Shown: in pieces, positions 15,755-23,224 of the stretch | Numbering within the stretch: the first letter of the stretch is position 1 | How the letters are laid out: the number at the start of each line of letters is the position of its first letter | Assembly (NCBI GenBank): GCA_031281945.1 | Contig: JAITER010000003.1 | Coordinates: forward strand, 1 to 42,189 | Origin: Spirochaetaceae bacterium | GTDB lineage: Bacteria; Spirochaetota; Spirochaetia; Treponematales; Breznakiellaceae | Direction: 5' to 3' | Length of the DNA: 42,189 bases | Program-made: the position numbers and the translations under genes | The notes under the pieces: generated by a model | The model's input: the letters and a program-made list of their open reading frames with translations, nothing else | Told to the model about the DNA's origin: nothing | Databases searched by the model: none

Positions 15755-15810
15755 AAATTGACGGAGAATGTTTTCAACAGCTTTTTCCGCCGGTTTAGGT
15801 CTTTTTTTTT
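15750..15810 (+). terminator. Intrinsic terminator in the PTS leader
   Basis: GACCTAAA at 15750-15757 pairs with TTTAGGTC at 15794-15801. The stem continues with TTGACGGAGAA against TTTTTCCGCCGG with small mismatches, and is followed by nine T. The first bases are shared with the RAT site. The arrangement predicts premature termination unless the RAT is bound. Confidence 0.78.
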
Positions 15811-15970
15811 GCCGTTCCAATTTTACGGCTGGAATGTTATCGGCGCGCCCGCCTCCTCATTTAAATTTTACGCGCCTTATGCGCTCCTGCGCGGCGCGGT
15901 CAAGGCTAAAAAATACGGACTAACGCAACCAGGTTGACAAAAAAAATCTTTGCTTTAACGAGGAGTAATT
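15811..15970. other. Remainder of PTS leader
   Basis: About 160 nt between terminator and start codon with GC-rich inverted segments (CGCGCC...GGCGCG around 15880-15900). A TTGACA at 15934-15939 lacks a matching -10. GAGGAG at about 15960 is the ribosome binding site for the PTS gene. Confidence 0.4.
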
Positions 15971-17848
15971 ATGGCGGATTACAAAAAGCTGGCGTTGTCT
16001 ATACTGGAAAATGTCGGCGGAAAAAAGAATGTGTCTTTTGTCACGCATTGCGCGACGCGGTTGCGGTTTAATTTGAAAGATGAAAAAAAGGCGGACGCTT
16101 CCGCGTTAAAAAGCGCCCAGGGCGTTATAGGCGTGGTGGCGCAGGGCGGGCAGTATCAAGTGGTGATTGGCGCCGAGGTTTCCAACGTGTACCGCGAACT
16201 TACGGCGCTTGGCGATTTTTCTGGAGAGGGCGGCGCAACGTCTAACGGCGCCGGGAAAAAGAGCGTGATTAACGCGATTTTTGACACTGTTTCAGGCATA
16301 TTCACTCCGTTTCTACCCGCTTTATCAGGAGCCGGCATGATTAAAGCCGTGATGGCGCTTTTAGTCGCGTTCAAAATTATAAGCGCTTCATCGCAATTGT
16401 ACGCGGTGTTGAATTTTATAGCGGACGCGGCTTTTTATTTTATGCCGGTTTTGCTCGCTTATTCATCGGCGCAAAAGTTTAAGGCGAATCCGTATTTGGC
16501 GATGACGCTGGGCGGCGTACTGTTGCATCCGGCCTTTGCCTCCATGGTTGCGGCGGCCAGGTCAGGCGGGGATCCGCTTACCTTTATCGGCGTCCCTATA
16601 GGGCTTATCAGCTACGGTTCATCGGTTGTGCCTATTATTCTCAGCGTGTGGGGTATGTCGTATGTACAGCGTTTCGCCGAAAAGATTTCGCCAAAAATAG
16701 TGAAATTTTTCACCGTGCCGCTCATCACGTTGCTTATAACCGCGCCGCTCATGCTTACCTTTATCGGGCCTTTGGGTAATTTCATTGGCGTGGGAATCGC
16801 CGGAGGCGTTCAATTTTTAAACACGCGGGTGGGTTGGCTCACCCCCATGATTATAGGCGCTTTTTCGCCGCTTTTGGTCATGGGCGGTATGCATTACGCG
16901 CTGGTTCCCATAGGCGCGATGAACATAGCTTCGCTTGGTTTTGACACGCTGGTAGGGCCGGGTATGCTGGGCTCGAATATCGCGCAGGGCGGCGCGGCGC
17001 TCGCGGTCGCCTTCAAAACAAAAAACGCCGCTTTAAAACAGCTCGCCTCGTCCGCCGGCGTCACCGCGCTCTGCGGCATAACCGAACCGGCCATGTACGG
17101 CGTTACGCTCAGGCTTAAACGCCCGCTTTACGCGGTTTTGATTTCGGGCGGCGTTTCCGCGCTGTTTGCGGGAATTTTCGGTGTGCGCCGTTTTATGAGC
17201 GGGTCTCCCGGCCTTCTTACATTGCCCGCTTATTTGGGCGAACCGCTCGCCAACTTTGTGTTTGCGGTGATAACCTGCGTTATTTCAGCGATTTTAGCCT
17301 TTACGTTGACGCTGGTCTTTGGATTTGAAGACCCTAAAGATGAGGCCGCTGGAGGAGGGGCGGCGCGGAAGGCGGCTTCGGAGCCGGAGGTTAAAAGCGG
17401 CGTTATAGCAAGCCCGCTTACAGGATATCTTGCGCCGCTTAAAAATGTAAAAGACGAGGCTTTCGCGTCCGGCGCGCTGGGCGCGGGGGTCGCCGTGACG
17501 CCTGAGTCCGGCGTTCTTGTTTCCCCTGTTTCCGGCGTAGTTGACAGCATTACAGACGCTAAACACGCCGTAAACATTATAGCCGACAACGGCGCGGAAA
17601 TCTTGATGCACATAGGCATGGACACTGCCGGCCTTAATGGGAAGCCTTTTACGGTCAAAGTAACGGAAGGGCGGCGGGTGAAAACCGGCGACGTTCTGGT
17701 TGAATTCGATATTCAGGCTATAAAAGACGCCGGCCTTGACGTTATAACGCCAATAGTCGTCGCGAACAGCGGCGTTTTCAAAAGCGTTAAGATTGCGCAA
17801 GGCGGGCGAATATCTCAAGGGGAAGAACTAATCACGCTTACAATATAA
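15971..17848 (+). CDS. PTS beta-glucoside-type transporter subunit IIBCA
   Basis: A 625-residue permease that imports and phosphorylates a sugar, with all three domains fused in BglF/BglP order. EIIB (about 1-80) has the phosphocysteine C27 in THCATRLRF. EIIC (about 100-455) has many membrane spans and the conserved GITEPAMYGV. EIIA (about 475-625) has the phosphohistidine H547 in ILMHIGMDTAGLNGK. It needs EI and HPr, which are not in the window. GAGGAG lies 6 nt before the ATG. The RAT and terminator upstream indicate induction by antitermination, typical of beta-glucoside systems. No phospho-glycosidase or antiterminator follows, so the rest of the pathway must be elsewhere. The substrate could also be sucrose or trehalose, but the leader and domain order favour a beta-glucoside. 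Confidence 0.92.
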   Translation: MADYKKLALSILENVGGKKNVSFVTHCATRLRFNLKDEKKADASALKSAQGVIGVVAQGGQYQVVIGAEVSNVYRELTALGDFSGEGGATSNGAGKKSVINAIFDTVSGIFTPFLPALSGAGMIKAVMALLVAFKIISASSQLYAVLNFIADAAFYFMPVLLAYSSAQKFKANPYLAMTLGGVLLHPAFASMVAAARSGGDPLTFIGVPIGLISYGSSVVPIILSVWGMSYVQRFAEKISPKIVKFFTVPLITLLITAPLMLTFIGPLGNFIGVGIAGGVQFLNTRVGWLTPMIIGAFSPLLVMGGMHYALVPIGAMNIASLGFDTLVGPGMLGSNIAQGGAALAVAFKTKNAALKQLASSAGVTALCGITEPAMYGVTLRLKRPLYAVLISGGVSALFAGIFGVRRFMSGSPGLLTLPAYLGEPLANFVFAVITCVISAILAFTLTLVFGFEDPKDEAAGGGAARKAASEPEVKSGVIASPLTGYLAPLKNVKDEAFASGALGAGVAVTPESGVLVSPVSGVVDSITDAKHAVNIIADNGAEILMHIGMDTAGLNGKPFTVKVTEGRRVKTGDVLVEFDIQAIKDAGLDVITPIVVANSGVFKSVKIAQGGRISQGEELITLTI

Positions 17849-17913
17849 GGCCGCTTTTTAAGGAATTTAATTTTACATGGCTTTAACGGCGCATTGTAGA
17901 TATTTTTAATTTT

Positions 17914-18010
17914 GGCGCATTTTCACCCGCCTGCGGCGGGTGAAAACCGGGCTATCCGCTATAATTTGGCCGCTTTAGCGGCCAAATTCCGCTCCTATCC
18001 CTTGCGCTTT
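17914..18010 (+). repeat. Family B repeat (variable-palindrome element), copy 1
   Basis: Framework: GGCGCATTTT, stem-loop 1 (17920-17946, arms TTTTCACCCGCC and GGCGGGTGAAAA), CCGGGCTATCCGCTAT, stem-loop 2 (17963-17988, arms AATTTGGCCGC and GCGGCCAAATT), then CCGCTCCTATCCCTTGCGCTT (18-21 nt tail region, 17989-18009). The same framework with entirely different stems occurs at 35881-36004 and on the minus strand at 30556-30645. It lies just after the PTS gene and may act as its terminator. Confidence 0.8.
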
Positions 18011-18066
18011 CTCTAGCGGCGCCGCTTCCGGCCAACATAGGCGCCGGCTAGCGCCCCGGTTACCGC

Positions 18067-18241
18067 TGGGGGCTCCGCCCCCAAGCCCCCCGCTGGGAGG
18101 CCGAGGCCTCCCAGACCCACCAAAAGTTTGCGGCGCCGCTTTGTTTCAAGCGGGCTTTTCATTGCCGGGCGCGTTTTTCGCGGCGCTACGCCCCGCAAAA
18201 AACGCCGCGCCCGCTTTCCAGCGGCGCCCGGCGGCTTCCGC
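18067..18241 (-). repeat. Family A repeat: extended cap module, left copy
   Basis: TGGGGGCTCCGCCCCCA, then GCTGGGAGGCCGAGG with CCTCCCAGACCCACC, then AAAGTTTGCGGC and a tail CGCTTTGTTTCAAGCGGGC to about 18241. Most of this returns in the same orientation at 18502-18668, so the two form direct repeats of about 150 bp. The cap also appears at 30.46, 30.68, 32.01 and 40.87 kb. Confidence 0.85.
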
Positions 18242-18268
18242 CGCCGGTTTTTCGCCTTGGTTGCCGCT

Positions 18269-18505
18269 TGGGGGCTCCGCCCCCAGCCCCCGCTGTGCGC
18301 GAGTGCGCGCGAAACATTGAGCGCGTCCCGCCATTATCAGGCGGCCCAGCGTGGGGCGCGATAACGGCCCGCGCCGTAGAGAAAGCGGCCGGCCCCGCTG
18401 GGCGCGAGTGCGCGCGAAACATTGAGCGCGTCCCGCCATTATCAGGCGGCCCAGCGTGGGGCCCGATAATGGCCCCCGCCGTAGAGAAAGCGACCGGCCC
18501 CGCTG
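18269..18505 (-). repeat. Family A tandem core: two 105-bp units, inverted relative to the 31-kb array
   Basis: After a short GGGGGCTCCGCCCCC module, a unit beginning GCGCGAGTGCGCGCGAAAC is repeated at about 18296 and 18401 (period 105). Its reverse complement is the unit of the 31-kb array (CGCGCTCAAAG there, CATTGAGCGCG here). The two units differ at only a few positions. Long frames through this DNA come from the lack of stop codons in the GC-rich units and are not considered coding. Confidence 0.82.
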
Positions 18506-18668
18506 GGAGGCCGCAGCCTCCCAGACCCACCGAAAGTTTGCGGCGGCGCTTTGTTTCAAGCGGGCTTTTTCATTGCCGGGCGCGTTTTTCGCGGCGCTAC
18601 GCCCCGCAAAAAACCGCCGCTCCCGCTCCAATTCCGCGTCCGCTTTCCAGCGGCGCCCGGCGGCGGGC
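18502..18668 (-). repeat. Family A repeat: extended cap module, right copy
   Basis: Direct repeat of the module at about 18090-18241, including CTGGGAGGCC, CCTCCCAGACCCACC, AAAGTTTGCGGC and the TTTGTTTCAAGCGGGC tail. It ends some 40 nt before the promoter of the broken peptidase gene. Confidence 0.82.
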
Positions 18669-18707
18669 TTTTTCATCGCGCGCCGCCCTAATAAATTTGA
18701 ATTTTTG

Positions 18708-18736
18708 TTGACAAAAGTCAGGAAGAACCGTAGAAT
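18708..18736 (+). promoter_or_regulatory. Promoter of the broken peptidase gene (twin promoter 1)
   Basis: TTGACA (18708-18713), 17-nt spacer, TAGAAT (18731-18736). The sequence ATTTTTGTTGACAAAAGTC and the next bases AGG are shared exactly with the promoter at 21005. TGACAAAAGTCA is an inverted repeat that overlaps the -35 and could be an operator. Confidence 0.72.
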
Positions 18737-18767
18737 TACTGTAACTATATCAAGTCAAGGTTGTTTA

Positions 18768-19713
18768 ATGATTTTTTTAAAGTTGAAGGTTAAAATATTT
18801 TTTGCGGCGGCTTGTTTTGCGCTCATCTTTTCAGCCTGCGGCGGCCCGCCCATTCCTCTTGTGGACGATGACGCCCCGCCGTCCGCGCTTTCTTCCGGCG
18901 GCGGCGGAGATAAAAATGACGGCGGAAACGGCGCCGGCAATCAGCCGGAAACATTCGGGGAAGACGCGCCCGCCTCAATTCCGCCGCCAACACTTGCAAT
19001 GGAGCCTGTTCTGGTAAGCGCCAGGGAAGCCCTCGCGCTTTTGCATCTGGATGAACATCCTGTGTTGGATGCGCAGGAAGTTGCTGTTGTTGTGGAAGAC
19101 TTTCTTTCCGGCTTGGCGGAAGCAACCGGTATGGCCGGCGTTCCCGTCATCACGGAAGTTGCGGCGCATACAATAACGATAGATTCAGGTTTTGCGGTAA
19201 AATCTTCGGATTCTGGCGCTGAAACGGCTCCAGCATCATCGGAATTGCCGTTCTACCGGTATACGGTCGTAGACTCAGCCGGAACGGAAGGCTCCGTAAT
19301 CGCTTCCGGCGATAAAAGAATCGGCGGCGTCCAAAATGAATACTACTGTTACGGAAATCACAACGTATGAGTGGTTTGATTTATTTCATTGGTTTCCTAA
19401 AACAGAGATTGTTATCGAAACTAGAACCGAAAACGGCCACTTATGGGTTATTGACGACTATATGCTAACCCTTACTTGCGACGGAAAAATGATTCGGCCG
19501 GTGTATCTTGTTCATTGCAACCTTGGCTGGGGCGGGCGCAAAAACGGCTGGTATGTGGACGGGATTTTTGACGCAAGGGAAGGAACAATGATTGACGACG
19601 GGCCGCGCCGCGAACCCCCCGGCATATTGTTTTCAAAAAGCACAATTGGGACGGAACGTGTTTATAAGTACAATATAAGAATAATTCCCTTTTTAAAGCC
19701 TAACCGCAATTAA
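18768..19713 (+). pseudogene. Broken streptopain-like (C10) cysteine peptidase lipoprotein
   Basis: Two overlapping frames together look like a C10 peptidase with its middle missing. Frame 1 (18768-19370, 201 residues) has a lipoprotein signal (lipobox LIFSAC, C24), a Gly/Asp/Pro-rich linker and a pro-domain-like segment ending VIASGDKRIGGV, after which it runs into a stop. Frame 2 (19336-19713) contains NGHLWVIDDY, whose histidine matches the catalytic His region, and VHCNLGWGG with NGWYVDGIFD, typical of the C-terminal half. The roughly 150-residue region that should carry the active-site cysteine is absent, and the frames are offset at about 19335. I infer a deletion that also shifted frame. 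AAGG lies 7 nt before the ATG. Confidence 0.72.
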
Positions 19714-19725
19714 TCGCGCAAGGAG

Positions 19726-20241
19726 TTGTATACGAAATTTTCCGGTTGCGCCGTTTTATCAGGCGTCTGTTTTCTGTTATCCTCTTGTTGGCTTAACCCT
19801 GAAGCCGAAGTTGTTAGAGAGGCCTTTAGATTTGATCAGGAGCGGTTTGACCGTGAACGCGCCGCATGGAATGCGGCGGGTATAAAAAATTACCGGTTTG
19901 ATGTGCATGTCGACGGCTTAGGCGCTTTTTCAATAATCCGTTATTTTATCGAGAACGGGTCGTTTAAAAACCGTGTATTTATAAAATTAGGTAGTATTGA
20001 TCATTCTAATCCTGGTTTTACCACGATACCGGAATTTTACGCCAAAATAGAACGCTTCGTCCAGGAGAAGCGGAAAGAATATGAGGGCTTAAACCCGGAT
20101 TATGAGCGTTACTTAATAGATGTTGAATACAACTCGGAATATCATTTTCCTATAAAAGAGGAAGTTTATATTTTTTCATCGCGCGGCGACATTGTCGGTT
20201 CCGGCATAACATACGCCGTCAAAGATTTTGAGCCCATGTAG
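19726..20241 (+). CDS. Putative lipoprotein, resembles DUF6174; tandem copy 1
   Basis: A 171-residue protein with a short lipoprotein signal (KFSGCAVLSG, lipobox LLSSC). The mature part contains RAAWNAAGIKNYRFDV, which resembles the start of DUF6174-type small lipoproteins; the function of these is unknown. The only usable canonical-type start is TTG at 19726, but AAGGAG ends directly against it. An ACG at 19732, 6 nt downstream of AAGGAG and followed by AAA TTT, sits exactly where an ATG would be expected. A related copy follows at 20306. It may share the promoter of the upstream broken peptidase gene. Confidence 0.62.
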   Translation: MYTKFSGCAVLSGVCFLLSSCWLNPEAEVVREAFRFDQERFDRERAAWNAAGIKNYRFDVHVDGLGAFSIIRYFIENGSFKNRVFIKLGSIDHSNPGFTTIPEFYAKIERFVQEKRKEYEGLNPDYERYLIDVEYNSEYHFPIKEEVYIFSSRGDIVGSGITYAVKDFEPM

Positions 20242-20305
20242 ACGTTGCCGTTACATGGCGGAACTTCTTTTTTAAAGCCTAACCGCAATTAGCGGCGGCA
20301 AGGAG

Positions 20306-20852
20306 TTGTATACGAAATTTTCTGGTTGCGCCGTTTTATCAGGCGCCTGTTTTCTGTTATCCTCTTGTTGGCTTAACCCTGAAGCCGAAGTTGAAGTTGT
20401 TGAATTTGACCAGGAGCGGTTTGACCGTGAACGCGCCGCGTGGAATGCGGCGGGTATAAAAAATTACCGGTTTGATGTGCATATAGACGCCTTCGGCGAC
20501 TTTCCAATAATCCGTTATTTTATCGAGAACGGGTCGTTTAAAAATCGTGTGTTTATAGAATTTAGTGAAAATGATTATTTTAATGATTATTCTTTTAATC
20601 TTGTGGGTTTTACCACGATACCGGAATTTTACGCCGAAATAGAACGCTCCGTCCAGGAGAAAGCGGAAAGAATATGAAGGGGCGGATCCGGATGAGGTGC
20701 GGGTTTCAATATATGTTGATTACAATACGGAACATCATTTCCCCATATCAACGCACGTTTCCGAAGCATATAGGACTGGCGATAACAAATTTTCAACTCC
20801 TATTGGCGACAGAATAAATGTTTACGTCAAAGATTTTGAGCGGATGAATTAG
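20306..20852 (+). pseudogene. Putative lipoprotein, tandem copy 2, frameshifted
   Basis: The DNA from about 20268 repeats that from about 19688, including the leader TTTAAAGCCTAACCGCAATTA, the AAGGAG and the ACG/TTG start problem. Residues 1-115 track copy 1 closely. At about 20660 GAGAAAGCGG replaces GAGAAGCGG, adding one A and shifting the frame to a stop at 20677. In the restored frame the protein continues (KRKEYEGADPDEVRVS) to INVYVKDFERMN and a stop at 20850-20852. The intact-looking tail suggests the shift is recent, a slippage site, or a sequencing error in a short A run. Confidence 0.68.
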
Positions 20853-21004
20853 CGTAAAGACAAAACCGCTCGCGTTTGATAAACAAATTCGCGCATAAAA
20901 ACGCCGCGTGTTTTCGTTTTAGCCAATGCGCTCCCGCGCGGGCTCGGGCGCCCTTTTCCCTCGTTGCTGTTGGCTGTGAGCGCCGCAAATACGCGCATTT
21001 TTTG
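20853..21004. other. GC-rich intergenic DNA before the ABC operon promoter
   Basis: It contains GCGCTCCCGCGCGGGC and related short inverted GC segments around 20930-20960. No gene is seen. Confidence 0.4.
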
Positions 21005-21033
21005 TTGACAAAAGTCAGGGCGGGCCGTACAAT
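21005..21033 (+). promoter_or_regulatory. Promoter of the sugar ABC operon (twin promoter 2)
   Basis: TTGACA (21005-21010), 17-nt spacer, TACAAT (21028-21033). Twenty or so bases through the -35 are identical to the promoter at 18708, and CCGTA-AAT plus TGTAAC around the -10 are also shared. The TGACAAAAGTCA inverted repeat is again present. The leader to the first gene is about 90 nt. Confidence 0.75.
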
Positions 21034-21128
21034 GAATGTAACGCGATAAAATCTAGACTGTTTTAAGAAGTTTTTGACGCTTTGGGGCGTGGATTCTTCT
21101 TTATTACAAAGAATTTAAGGGGGTTACA

Positions 21129-22049
21129 ATGGCAAATTTGTCGCTAAAATCGGGGCGTATATATTTTCAGCGCCACTGGATGCTTTACGCAATGCTTTTA
21201 TTGCCTATGGCGTTTTTCATTTTGTTTCGTTACGTTCCAATGACGAATATTGTAATTGCGTTCAAAGATTACAATATGTTCAAAGGCGTTTGGGCTTCAG
21301 AGTGGACCGGCCTAAAATGGTTTAACGAGGCTTTTAGTTCGCCGGATTTTTACAACGTATTGCGTAACACGATAGTGCTGAACGTTTTGGATTTGGTTGT
21401 TGGTTTTCCAGCCCCAATTATTTTGGCGATTCTTTTAAACGAACTTAAATTCAATATTTTCAAGCGTTTCACCCAAACCGTAGTTTACATGCCGCACTTT
21501 CTTTCTTGGATCATCATAGCCGGCATAGCGATGAAGCTTTTGGCTCCCGGCGCCGGCATCGTCAATCTTTTGCTTATAAAACTGGGGATAGGCCCGGTCA
21601 ACTTCCTTATGGAGCCTGGTTTGTGGGTCGGCACTTATGTTTCTTTCGGCATTTGGAAAGAAGTAGGGTGGGGGACCATCATTTACCTTGCGGCTATAAC
21701 CGGAATTAGCCCTGAGTTGTACGAAGCCGCCGAAGTGGACGGCGCCGGGCGTTTCCGCCAGATATGGCATATAACTCTTCCCGGTATACGTTCCACGATT
21801 ATCGTTTTGCTTATTATGAACCTCGGGCGCATTTTGGGCAGCGAATTCGACAGGCCTTACACTATGGCGAACAGTCTTGTTATGTCGGTTGCGGACGTAA
21901 TCAGCACCATGGTGTACCGTGTCGGCATTCGTTCTTTCCAATTCTCATATACGGCGGCCATAGGTCTTTTCCAGTCGGTTATTTGCGTCATATTCCTGGT
22001 TGCGGCTAACGCTATGGCCAAGAAGTTCGGCGAGCGCGGTATTTGGTAA
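21129..22049 (+). CDS. Carbohydrate ABC transporter permease (LplB type)
   Basis: A 306-residue inner-membrane protein with six predicted spans. The EAA loop that contacts the ATPase reads YEAAEVDGAGRFRQIWHITLP (positions about 197-217; residue run quoted in two halves would be YEAAEVDGAG and RFRQIWHITLP). The N-terminus (HWMLYAMLLLP) and the FKDYNMFKG segment are typical of LplB/YteP permeases for oligosaccharides. A GGGGG-containing site lies before the ATG. It pairs with the next permease and the solute-binding lipoprotein. No ATPase gene is present, as is usual where a shared MsmX/UgpC-type ATPase serves several importers. Confidence 0.9.
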   Translation: MANLSLKSGRIYFQRHWMLYAMLLLPMAFFILFRYVPMTNIVIAFKDYNMFKGVWASEWTGLKWFNEAFSSPDFYNVLRNTIVLNVLDLVVGFPAPIILAILLNELKFNIFKRFTQTVVYMPHFLSWIIIAGIAMKLLAPGAGIVNLLLIKLGIGPVNFLMEPGLWVGTYVSFGIWKEVGWGTIIYLAAITGISPELYEAAEVDGAGRFRQIWHITLPGIRSTIIVLLIMNLGRILGSEFDRPYTMANSLVMSVADVISTMVYRVGIRSFQFSYTAAIGLFQSVICVIFLVAANAMAKKFGERGIW

Positions 22050-22062
22050 AAGGGGGCTTTAA

Positions 22063-22938
22063 GTGATTAAATCAGTTGGTTCAAAAGTTATAGATTGGGT
22101 TTTTGCGTTTATATGTTTAATTGTGGTGCTTATTTGTTTTCTGCCTATTATGAACGTATTTGCGCAGAGTTTAAGCTCGCCGCTTGCGATTGTAAGCCGG
22201 CGTGTGGCGTTTTGGCCTGTAGAGCCTACTTTAGACGCTTATAGGTATGTTTTCGGCGATCCTACTTTCTCCAGGTCTATGATATGGACCGCCATTCTCA
22301 CCGTTATTTGCACGTTGTTTTCACTCGCGATGACTATTCTTTGCGCTTATCCTTTAATTTACGATACGCTTAAAGGTTCCAAGCTTATAAATACGCTTAT
22401 AATATTTACAATGTATTTTAGCGCGGGAACGATACCGAACTACATTTTAATTAAAGATTTAGGGCTTTTGAACAACCCGCTTGTTCTTATTATTCCAGGT
22501 TGTCTTTCGGTGTTCAACATGATAATTCTTCGCAGTTTCTTTTACGGCGTTCCGGTTAGCTTGCGCGAATCCGCCGAATTGGACGGCGCGAATCCGTTTT
22601 CTGTATTGATTAACGTGTATTTGCCGCTTTCGGCTCCCGTAATGGCTACTTTGGCTTTATTCTACGCGGTTGGGCGCTGGAACGGATTCTCCGACGCTCT
22701 TTTGTACCTGACGCAACCTGACTTTTTCCCCATTCAGCTAAAATTGTACAACATAATCAACAACTTCTCTTCAATTGAAGTCGCGGCTCAGGAAGGCATT
22801 TCCGGCGGAGTTCCGGCTGCGGGCGAGGGCATGAAGGCCGCCGCGGTTATGATAGCTACGATACCGATAGTTATGGTTTATCCGTGGCTGCAACGCTTCT
22901 TTATCAAAGGTGTAAGCATAGGGGCTGTAAAAGGCTAA
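22063..22938 (+). CDS. Carbohydrate ABC transporter permease (LplC/YtcP type)
   Basis: A 291-residue second permease, six spans, with the EAA loop reading ESAELDGANPFSVLINVYLP. The end YPWLQRFFIKGVSIGAVKG is the classic C-terminus of YtcP/LplC permeases. It starts with GTG at 22063, 13 nt after the LplB stop, with AGGGGG 8 nt upstream. It forms the second half of the membrane channel. Confidence 0.92.
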   Translation: MIKSVGSKVIDWVFAFICLIVVLICFLPIMNVFAQSLSSPLAIVSRRVAFWPVEPTLDAYRYVFGDPTFSRSMIWTAILTVICTLFSLAMTILCAYPLIYDTLKGSKLINTLIIFTMYFSAGTIPNYILIKDLGLLNNPLVLIIPGCLSVFNMIILRSFFYGVPVSLRESAELDGANPFSVLINVYLPLSAPVMATLALFYAVGRWNGFSDALLYLTQPDFFPIQLKLYNIINNFSSIEVAAQEGISGGVPAAGEGMKAAAVMIATIPIVMVYPWLQRFFIKGVSIGAVKG

Positions 22939-22953
22939 CCCTGTCGCCGGCGC

Positions 22954-23036
22954 CATTTTCCCGCCGCGCTAAAGCGGCGGAAAATGAGCTTCCTTGCGCG
23001 GCCTAATCGCGGCGTTTTAACCCCCGGATTAGGCCG
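22954..23036 (+). other. Two intercistronic stem-loops before the binding-protein gene
   Basis: Stem 1 (22954-22986): CATTTTC-CCGCCGC against GCGGCGG-AAAATG around GCTAAA. Stem 2 (22999-23036): CGGCCTAATC against GATTAGGCCG. The spacer AGCTTCCTTGCGC resembles the tail of family B repeats. Such hairpins between permease and binding-protein genes can set different mRNA levels. Confidence 0.5.
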
Positions 23037-23224
23037 TTGAGCGCCACCCCCGTCTGCAAAGTATATTCGAGGCTTGCGCTTGTTTTCGTTCTAAGCGCGG
23101 TTCCGGCGCAATTTTCAAACCTTTTTAGAGAAACCGGAATTTGGCGTTTAAAGCCAGTTTTTAAGTGTATGGCGCGGTTTTCGCGTTTATTTTGGTTTTT
23201 TATAACTAATTACAAGGAGTGTTT

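Noticed and set aside
15934-15962. Second promoter before the PTS gene (TTGACA at 15934)
   Set aside because: No acceptable -10 at 16-18 nt; the hexamer there is AACGAG.
18146-18711. Long frames on both strands in the 18-kb repeat
   Set aside because: They arise from GC-rich stop-poor repeat DNA and share the artefactual repeated peptides of the 31-kb array.
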